DNA from: Babylonia areolata | Lineage: Eukaryota; Mollusca; Gastropoda; Neogastropoda; Buccinidae | Length of the DNA stretch: 64,000 nt | Reading direction: 5' to 3' | Assembly: GCF_041734735.1 (NCBI RefSeq) | Contig: NC_134878.1 | Coordinates: 40,875,148-40,939,147, forward strand | In this document: positions 56,141-64,000 of the stretch, in pieces | How positions within the stretch are numbered: position 1 is the first letter of the stretch | Layout of the letters: each line of letters starts with the position of its first letter | The notes under the pieces: model-generated | Told to the model about the DNA's origin: nothing | Databases searched by the model: none | What the model saw: only the letters and a program-made list of their open reading frames with translations | Translations under genes and position numbers: made by a program

Positions 56141-56176
56141 GTGGGAGTTTGGGGGGGGGGGGGGGGGGGGGGGGAG
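56130..56176. repeat. Long poly-G tract
   Basis: A run of about 24 G preceded by ggggtggggggtggg, which is G-quadruplex-prone. Confidence 0.95.
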
Positions 56177-56611
56177 AAGTGTGTGAGTGCGAGCGCAGGC
56201 GTGTTTTTCGACTTGGATTGCAAGATGCGCGCGTGTTTAAAAACAGTTGTCGTTTTAAAATGTATTTCCAGATACTTGTCTCCCAAGTTTATAAATGTGT
56301 TTGGTCACATAACTGTTAAATAATTATGTTTAATGCATACTTTCTGTACCTGCATTTATCTTTTCCTTTCTTTAAAAAAAAATCTTATTTTTTAAGAATT
56401 TCTGATAACTTGGAATAGGGTTTCTTATTCTGAAAATCAATGTTTCTTAATGTATGTGATAAAATAAAACATATCACTTTTTTGGCACCCAAGAATGTGA
56501 TTTTTTTTTTTATCACACATAATGCCACTGAAGAATTCATTATAATGATCATTTTATCATACCGTCTTCTATTCGGAAATAGCGCTTCTTAGTTCTTCTT
56601 TAAGATACATG

Positions 56612-57508
56612 TTTGGGTAGGTATGGGTAATTGTGAACAGCGTGTAATTGAGAACGATTCGTATACCGCCGCACTTCGAAGCGTTCTTAACGGTTGCATT
56701 TCACAGTTTAACATCTACCTTTTTCTGATACAAAATGAATATCCCTTTCCAAGAACCAGTCAAATATCAGCTATTTCTGGCTTTTTCCGCGCTCTTTCTT
56801 CTTTTCGCGCACCAGCTGCCGACCAAGGTTACAAACATGCTCTCAAAATCCTAAAATCAAGGGAAGCAAGTTGTAGGACTTGAACTTTGACACAGTTTGA
56901 AATAGTTGATTTGATCGCATATGTTGAATTCGCATTACCAGTGCTGGGAGAATTTAAGAAAGCATATCGGTGACAGATCAGAACGTCAGTTTGACAGGAA
57001 CCTGCAAAATAGTGTCGTTTGCAATTAGACTACATGATGTTTTGACGTGAGTCTATTTGCGAACGATCTGCACAGTTACTAAGCACTCTTAATTTAAAAG
57101 CGTGTATTTGTGTGCGGTGTGGGGTGTGTGTGTGTGTTTAGATGTCAGTTTGTGTGCATGTGTGATCAAAACCAACAATACAACAGTGTGGTACGATGTT
57201 CCGATAATAAGCTATGTCTAATGAGTTAAAGACCTGCTTCTATTTTAATTGTCAACATGTACCCAAAGCCATTGTTCGCAATTAGACTTGCCCGTTCGCA
57301 TTTGCCCTGAGGCACCCTTGCTATTTCAAACGTTGACAAAACGTTGAAAAGAGTGAGCAGACGAACTTTTCCTGGTTCAACCAGTCGTAGAAAGCCTTCA
57401 AAAACAAAAGAAGTACATTTGAATATCGCACAACATTTTATCTTTACAGTACACACGTACGAGTTGGTCGCTTCGACTGGATCGTTCGCAACTGGGCATA
57501 CCTACCCT
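56612..57508. mobile_element. 0.9 kb TIR element
   Basis: The left end 'gggtaggtatgggtaattgt' plus 'gaac' is the inverted counterpart of the right end 'gttcgcaactgggcatacct' plus 'accc'. A direct repeat of about 40 bp (ggaaatagcgcttcttagtt...) lies just outside both ends (56,573 and 57,525). Inside, 'gttcgcaattagacttgccc' repeats part of the end. No coding capacity was seen; it is probably a non-autonomous DNA transposon. Confidence 0.5.
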
Positions 57509-57539
57509 ATAATTTCTTTTACCGGAAATAGCGCTTCTT

Positions 57540-57875
57540 AGTTTTCTTTAGAATACATATCATATTACTCTTACTGTGTTATAAAGCAAGTTGTTAAGCT
57601 TTTATCACTTTCATATTTCAAATCAATCTTTTCACTATTAAGTCAAAATTTTTGCTATGTTCATATATATATTAGACTTTTGGCTGAGAGACTGATTGGT
57701 GTGAGTGACACGAGCCTTTGAATGCACATGTAATTTCCAATCGGATTTATAAAGATGTAATGTATTGTATTAAATTACTTTTGGGTGCATAACTAAGTGC
57801 TTGAAACTGCACTATATCCACATACTTCAACACACAACAAAAGTCTTTATGTCTACAGAAAGGAATCAAAGAGAA
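57540..57875. other. No recognisable gene
   Basis: AT-rich sequence only. Confidence 0.5.
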
Positions 57876-58034
57876 CTATTCCACGGAATGGCTTTGAAAT
57901 TGGATTAGTGTCGTAATAGCTTGTCACGTTATACAGATGCCCAAAAGCTAGCAACCAGGTTACTGGATGAAGGATTTCTTCAGCAGCGTGAGTAACTTCT
58001 GACATAATAAAAAAAACTGTAATATACTACATTT

Positions 58035-58605
58035 GTGTTATATCCGTAGTATTGCATTTAATCAGTCTCTCGTGTCAACAGTAAACCCATCCACAGGCGA
58101 AGACCATTTGAACGAATCGTCCCTCCACACCACACTGACATTTACAACAGATCTTTTTTCCCTTCAGCCACGGCTATTTGGAACACCCTTTCTCTTTCTG
58201 TTCCACAGACCCAGTCTCTCAGTCAACTGAAACGCTACCTTTCCTCTACAGACACTACAGTCCCACCATATTATTATCTGGGTAAAAGGAAAGAACAAAT
58301 TATTTACTGTCGTCTGAGACTTGGTATGAGCGAATTAAACACTGGTCTGTATGATAGACATACAAGGAATGATCCATCCTGTGCTTGCAGCTTTCCACAA
58401 CAGACAGCTGAGCATTTTCTATTGCACTGCCCAAACAACATCATACATAGAACAAACACTATTCATAATCTCCCACAAGAACATATCACTGTACATAACT
58501 TACTATTTGGTAACACCTCCTTTAGTCTTGAGATAAATGTCAGCATCTTTGAAACTGTTCATAAGTTTATTACTCAAAGCGAACGATCCGATCCCTAATT
58601 CAGAC
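58035..58605 (+). mobile_element. LINE C-terminal fragment
   Basis: Across two frames: FFPSATAIWNTLSLSVPQTQ, SLSQLKRYLSS, IIYCRLRLGMSELNTGLYDR, then DPSCACSFPQQTAEHFLLHC and PNN. The RLRLG...L...C.C...ETAEHFLLHCP pattern ends many invertebrate LINE proteins. A T-rich stretch follows, as at a 3' end. No RT core remains. Confidence 0.65.
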
Positions 58606-58671
58606 AATTCCCTCTTTTTTTTATTTATCTATTTATTTTTATTTAATTTTATTTATTTTGTATGTATATGT

Positions 58672-58760
58672 GTCTAATATATATATATATATGGGGGGGT
58701 TAGGGGGTGCACGGGAGGGGTAGTACCTCTAGAGGGGGGGGGGGGGGGGGGGGGGGGCTT
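58672..58760. repeat. (TA)n and long poly-G tract
   Basis: About 9 TA units, G-rich spacer, then about 24 G directly before the 5' end of the CFDP2-type LINE. Confidence 0.95.
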
Positions 58761-59573
58761 GTCACGCTCTTCCAGGAGTGGTTCGTTCTCTGTTGGTCCA
58801 CACCGGCACCCAGCTCTCACCTATGGGTCCTAGAAGCTGCTAGCACGCGGCAGCGCCCAACCCCCGGGCAACGGCTTTGACAGTTGGCTAAACTAGGTGA
58901 GGGTAGCCGATGGGTCTCAAACCCTCAGTGTGTTAGGGCTTGTCAACCCAAGCATGTGAAGACTGGATCCGGCGGACTCTGCGGAAGAAACCTTCATGGT
59001 TCAACGGAGAGGAAGGCGGTTGCAGCAGAGCACTGTGGAGTGCTGAGGGCAGGATGAGACACATAGGACATCCTGGTCATCCACTGCATCCGTTTCCATC
59101 TCCAGTCGTCTTGACCTCGTCTTGCCACTGGATACAGACGGTTTCGGACAAGAGAGTGAGGTCGACGGTGCGCAACTCCTCCTCACTATAAACAAAGTCA
59201 TCGCGCAAGTCATCAGTCATCCTTCATCCCATACCATCATTTTCCCCAAGCCCTGTGGTGACAGGCGAGCGACGAAGCGACAGGTGTGGGTACACTGGCA
59301 GTCGTAGCCGCGGACCTGCACACAGGCGGCTCAGGCCATAGGGTCGTTTTTCACCGACTGGAGCAGCGGTGGAGATCGGCAGCCCCCTGAGCGACTGAGC
59401 AGCCCTCTTCAGGACAGCACTGCTCACCTCCATGGCATGAGGAAGGGGCTAGAAAAGGTGCCCTAAACACTGCCTGCTCCACACCACCCTAGTCAGCATA
59501 CCGCGGCTGACGGGGACCCTACTCAAGCGGTCGACACACAAAGGAAACAAAGAAGAAAGCAAGGAGCACCCCA

Positions 59574-61351
59574 TTGACCATTGCCACATGGAACGTGCGT
59601 ACGCTTCTGGACAGAGGCGACTCAGCCAGACCACAGAGACGCACAGCACTCATTGCGAGTGAATCAGCCAGGTACAACATCGACATCGCTGCCTTAAGTG
59701 AGACCAGACTAGCAGAAGAAGGCGAACTCTGTGAGCGAGGCGCAGGCTACACCTTCTTTTGTAGTGGTCGCAGACCTGAAGAGAGACGTGAGGCTGGAGT
59801 TGGCTTTGTAGTGAAGACAACCCTCGTTGGCAAGCTGGCTGGCCCCCCGAAAGGAGTGAACGATCGCCTGATGACGATGAAACTCCCTATATGCAACGGG
59901 AAGAAGTTTACCACCATTGTCAGCGCCTACGCGCCCACCATGACCAACCCAGATGAGATCAAGGACAAGTTCTACGAGGACCTGAACGCTGTCATCACCA
60001 CTGTTCCCAACGCAGACGAGCTCATCATTCTTGGTGACTTTAACGCGAGAGTTGGTTGTGACAGCACCTCCTGGGAAGGCGTGATTGGGAAGCATGGGGT
60101 TGGTAACTGTAACAGCAATGGTCAACTACTCCAGACATGTGCCGAGCACGACCTTCCTATCACAAACACCATCTTCTGCCTCCCTACCCGTAACAAGACG
60201 TCATGGATGCATACTCGCTCTGGGCATTGGCATCTCATCGACTTTGTCATCGTCAGGAAGAGGGACAGGCAGGACGTACGAGTCACGAGGGCCATGTACG
60301 GCGCCGAGTGCTGGACAGACCACCGCCTTATCGTCTCCAAGCTCAACCTCCGCATCCAGCCCAAGAGACGGCCTCAGGGCATGAAAGCACTCAAACGCCT
60401 GAATGTCAACAAGCTGGAGCTAGGCAACATCAAGCAGAGCTTTGCTGACACCCTGGAGGAACGCCTTGAGTCCACCGTGCTGGACAACCAGAATGTGGAG
60501 GCAGCATGGTGCGCACTGCATGAGACAGTGTACAACACTGCCATGGAGTGCCTGGGGCCTTCTGTCAGGAAGCACAAAGACTGGTTTGATGAGAACTGCA
60601 CTGAGATCAAGCAGCTGCTAGAAGACAAACGCCAAGCCTACAGAGCCCACATTGAAGATCCCAAGTCACAGTCAAAGAAAGACATACTGAAGAGCACACG
60701 CAGCACCATCCAGCTGAAGCTGCGGCAGATGCAGGATTCCTGGTTGAGCAACAAAGCTGATGAAATCCAGGGCTTTGCAGACAGGAACGACATGAAGAAC
60801 TTCTATAACGGTCTGAAAGAAGTCTACGGTCCCACCACCTCCGGATCTGCTCCACTCATCAGTGCTGATGGTTCTACCCTGATCACTGACAAGGACGGGA
60901 TCCTTGAGAGATGGGCTGAACACTTTGACAGTGTACTGAACCGCCCCTCCACTATCAATGATGACGCCATCGACCGACTCCCCCAGGTGCCAGTCAGTGA
61001 GTCGTTGGATGCCATTCCAACTTTGGAGGACACCCAGAAAGCTATCCGTCTGCTATCAAATGGCAACGCCCATGGCTCAGACTCCATTCCAGCTGAGGTC
61101 TACAAAGAAGGTGGTATGGCGCTGACTGAGAAGCTTCATCAGCTGTTCCAGCTCATCTGGCAGCATGAGGCAGTTTCACAGGACTTCAAAGACGCTTCCA
61201 TCATACACCTGTACAAGCGCAAAGGAAATCGTCAGGCCTGTGACAACCATGGTGGAATATCTCTGCTGTCCGTCGCAGGCAAGACTCTGGCCAGAGTGCT
61301 ACTCAACCATCTCACAGCGCACCTTGAGCAAGGTCTCCTACCAGAGAGCTA
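59574..61351 (+). pseudogene. LINE ORF, endonuclease and RT N-terminal half
   Basis: This 592-codon open stretch carries the entire endonuclease and the first RT motifs, then stops at TAG 61,350-61,352 (LLPES, stop, CGFRKERG). The stop is most simply a CAG-to-TAG transition in an otherwise conserved ESQCGF. No ATG lies close upstream in frame; the first well-supported residues are TIATWNVRTL, so the true start is unclear. Confidence 0.85.
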
Positions 61352-61534
61352 GTGTGGCTTCCGGAAAGAACGCGGGACTATCGACATGGTGTTTGCTGCC
61401 AGGCAGCTCCAGGAGAAGTGTCAGGAACAGAACGCCAACCTTTACTCCACCTATGTCGATCTGACCAAGGCCTTCGATACTGTTAGCAGAGATGGCCTTT
61501 GGAGAATCATGGCGAAGTACGGATGTCCCAGAAA

Positions 61535-62822
61535 GTAAGTTCATCACCATCATACGGCAACTACACGATGGGATGCTGGCCCGAGTCCAAGACAACGGAG
61601 AGACTTCAGAACCATTTCCTGTCTCCAACGGAGTCAAGCAAGGGTGTGTTCTTGCCCCCACCCTGTTCAGTCTCATGTTTTCAGCCATGCTGACAGATGC
61701 CTTCAGAGACGCTGACGTAGGCATTGGCATCAGGTACCGCACAGATGGCTCACTCTTCAACCTCAGGAGGCTTCAGGCAAAAACCAAGGTGAGGACGGAC
61801 ACCGTCAACGACTTCCTGTTTGCTGATGACTGCGCTCTCAACGCTGCCTCCGAAGCTGACATGCAGCACAGTGTCGACAACTTCTCTGCTGCCTGTGACA
61901 ACTTTGGCCTCACAATCAGCACAAAGAAGACTGAGGTGATGCACCAGCCAGCTCCAGGAAAGCCTTGCGTTGAACCAAACATCTTCATCAACGGGCAACG
62001 ACTGAACGCGGTGGACAAGTTCACATACCTGGGCAGTACACTCTCTCGCACAGTTGTCATCGACGACGAGGTGAATGCCAGACTCGCCAAAGCCAGCGCT
62101 GCCTTCGGCAGACTCCATAAGAACGTTTGGAACAGGAGAGGCATCACCCTGGAGACGAAGCTCAAAGTATACAAGGCCATATTTCTCACCACACTGCTCT
62201 ATGGATGTGAATCATGGACGGTCTACAAACGCCACGCCAAAAAGCTGAACCACTTCCACACCACCAGCCTCAGAAAACTTCTCGGCATAAAGTGGCAAAA
62301 GAAGATCCCTGACACAGAGGTGCTCACTCGTGCAAACTTGCCCAGCATCTACACCATCTTGATGCAGGCCCAGCTGCGCTGGGCAGGCCATGTAGTTCGC
62401 ATGCCAAACCACCGGCTCCCCAAGAAACTGCTGTACGGCGAACTCCAACATGGCAAGCGCTCCCATGGAGGCCAAAAGAAGCGCTTCAAAGACACTCTGA
62501 AAGCTTCTCTGAAGGCCTTCAACATCAGCCACGATACATGGGAGCTGAATGCAATGGACAGACCAAAGTGGCGTTCAGCTGTCCATAAAGGCGCCAAATC
62601 CTGTGAGGCCAACAGAATCGCTGCAGCAGAGGAACGCAGACAGGCCAGGAAAAGCAGTGCCAGCAAGTCCCCGACAGCCGCCACCATCCCCTGTCCATAC
62701 TGCGTCAGAACCTTCCGGGCGCGGATTGGCCTGACCAGTCATCTGCGCACCCACAGAGCCCAACCCACCCACCCCAGGATGACTAGATGGTCCTCGTCGA
62801 TCCCGACGGACGAACCACACAC
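61535..62822 (+). pseudogene. LINE ORF, RT catalytic half and C2H2 end
   Basis: After a 4-bp duplication (agaaagtaagttc) the frame resumes at KFITIIRQLHDGMLARVQDN and stays open through the FADD catalytic box, the post-RT domain and the C2H2 finger into the downstream microsatellite. The duplication happens to create a gtaagt donor-like string, but no matching acceptor or intron is evident. Confidence 0.85.
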
Positions 62823-62824
62823 CA

Positions 62825-62895
62825 ATATATATATATATATGTATGTATGTATGTGTGTGTGTATGTGTGTGTGTGTGTGTGTGTATGTGTGTACA
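62825..62895. repeat. (TA)n(TG)n microsatellite at the LINE 3' end
   Basis: About 9 TA units, then TATG/TG units. This is the probable 3' tail or target of the LINE insertion. Confidence 0.95.
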
Positions 62896-62899
62896 TAAT

Positions 62900-64000
62900 T
62901 ATACCCATGTATGTTTGCATGCATTTAATTCAAAGGTTTTTAACGATGAGTAATATCCTGTCTGTATGCATATATGTAAGTGCTTGTGCCTGAAAGAGTG
63001 CTGCCCTTTCACTTGCCAGCTCATGATATGATTACATGATGGTGTGCTTGCTTGCTGGTGTTTTTTTTTTTCTTTTTGTTTGTTGTTGTTGTTGTTTTTT
63101 TGGGGGGAGTGGGGTGGGGGAGGGGGTATGGGAGAGTGGAGGGGGGGGAGGTGCGTCCGTGGGACGGTTGGCCTTCGTCGCTTTGTTTTTCGGCCGAATT
63201 CAGTCTTGCTGTGCTTGTGCCCCAGCGTTGATACTTCTCTTTCTCTCTCTATTGACTTCTTTCTCCACCACACGTTTATTATTCATTCTCTTCACTTTAG
63301 CTATATCTCAGCTTAGTTTTGTTCAAAACTCATGTATGATCACGTCTTAACTTCTAGTTATGATGACATCCGTCACATATTCGGTATGTACATGTATCAG
63401 GACAGGACTTAATATAAGACTTTGCTTGTTGTCCTGTTCATCGATATCTGTGTTGTATTGTGACATGTTCCAAATAAAATACTGTTTAAACAAAACCAGT
63501 CTAATTACATCGTTTATGACCCAGCCGACCACAAGGGTCATATTGTAAATAAATCGGGTGTTTTTATTCATAGTCTTTTTCCAAAGCACTTTTACGAAAG
63601 ACATCACACTGTATCAGCCTGACGGGGGTTTATTTGTGATCTGAGTGAGATGGAGTAATATAAATAGATCACTCTTCCTTCTTTAAACTATATTATGAAA
63701 TCTATGGTTTTGGAAAGGACTTAATTCTGAGGCACATGGATACACATGGAAGAAGAGACAAAATATCTACAGAGCAAAACGAAGCCCACATGGACGATTT
63801 TAACAATGTGTGCGACTGAATAGAAAAAAAACATCACTGATTGGCGAAGACTAAATAAAGCATGCATCAATACAGAGAGACGCTTGGTGCATACAGTTTT
63901 ACATTCCAAACTACATGGCTCAGAAGCTGAAAACAAAACTGAACATTTTGGGAACAAAATAGGTTTTAGAGCCCCAGATCACTGGAGTGAGTTACTATAT
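62900..64000. other. No recognisable gene
   Basis: T- and G-rich stretch (63,060-63,150) and AT-rich sequence. 'gacccagccgaccacaaggg' at 63,518 repeats a motif found at 42,545. No coding signal. Confidence 0.5.

Larger units (their letters stand above)
58760..62822 (+). mobile_element. CFDP2-type LINE (RTE-like), nearly intact young copy
   Basis: The 5' UTR runs 58,760-59,573. The ORF then holds an AP endonuclease (TIATWNVRTLLDRGD, ALSETRLAEEGE, IILGDFNARVG, TDHRLIVSKLNL), linker (HKDWFDENCTEIKQLLEDKR), RT (GSDSIPAEVYKEGG, FKDASIIHLYKRKGNRQACD, YVDLTKAFDTVSRDGLW, NGVKQGCVLAPTLFSLMF, FLFADDCAL, KFTYLGSTLS), the post-RT domain (WAGHVVRMPNHRLPKKLLYG) and a C-terminal C2H2 finger (CPYCVRTFRARIGLTSHLRT). 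Only two lesions are seen: TAG at 61,350 where a Gln is expected before CGF, and a 4-bp GTAA duplication at about 61,533. It ends at 'cgacggacgaaccacac' before a (TA)n(TG)n tract. The element retrotransposes by target-primed reverse transcription. The homologous copy is at 28,105-31,480. Confidence 0.9.

Overview
This is a eukaryotic, probably molluscan (most likely caenogastropod) genomic window. The evidence is sparse split exons with GT-AG introns, AT-rich non-coding DNA with long (CA)n, (GA)n and G/C tracts, and dense interspersed repeats. The short SINE built on 'agctcaaggaggcgtcact' and the tRNA SINE ending in a 'ggtcccgtgtgcagc' body are, to my recollection, gastropod repeats. No prokaryotic, organellar or CRISPR features are present. 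Most of the window is transposable-element debris, much of it nested.

Host genes are few. (1) A Cys-loop ligand-gated ion channel subunit (nicotinic-receptor-like) lies on the minus strand from 35.66 to 23.05 kb. Four exons join in perfect phase: an acidic N-terminal region with a furin-like site, the ligand-binding domain with Cys-loop plus M1 and part of M2, the rest of M2 plus M3, and a short loop plus M4. Exon 2 carries a one-base frameshift. (2) An intronless profilin-like gene is on the minus strand at 54.57-54.99 kb. (3) A possible sperm-tail PG-rich repeat (STPG-like) exon is on the plus strand at 11.90-12.11 kb. (4) A weak small secreted-peptide ORF is at 40.79 kb.

Region by region: 0.2-2.1 kb holds two converging LINE fragments. 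2.75-8.69 kb is a DNA transposon with inverted repeats over 400 bp long and a decayed protein containing a PIN/FEN1-like nuclease region; a 1.6 kb hairpin-ended repeat is inserted in its right arm. 8.7-11.0 kb is a jockey-like LINE split by a SINE that itself contains another SINE. 12.5-13.5, 42.4 and 44.5 kb carry a CCCCGGGGT-type palindromic repeat. 15.7-16.1 and 20.3-20.8 kb are LINE 3' ends. 17.9-20.0 kb holds two more hairpin-ended repeats. 23-36 kb is the channel gene; its introns contain SINEs, a CR1-like LINE end, an old CFDP2-type LINE and a pair of converging LINE fragments. 37.4-38.5 kb has converging LINE fragments, one cut by a 224 bp MITE with a TTAA duplication. 41.1-42.4 kb is a 25-bp minisatellite. 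45.0-48.2 kb is an LTR-retrotransposon fossil with a SINE and a CR1-like LINE inserted. 56.6-57.5 kb is a small TIR element. 58.0-58.6 kb is a LINE end, and 58.8-62.8 kb is a nearly intact CFDP2-type LINE.

The strongest candidates for something undescribed are the long-TIR transposon, whose protein family I associate with invertebrate repeats but cannot place in a transposase superfamily; the hairpin-ended repeat family, which carries a built-in microsatellite and a tRNA-like segment; and the divergent ion-channel subunit.
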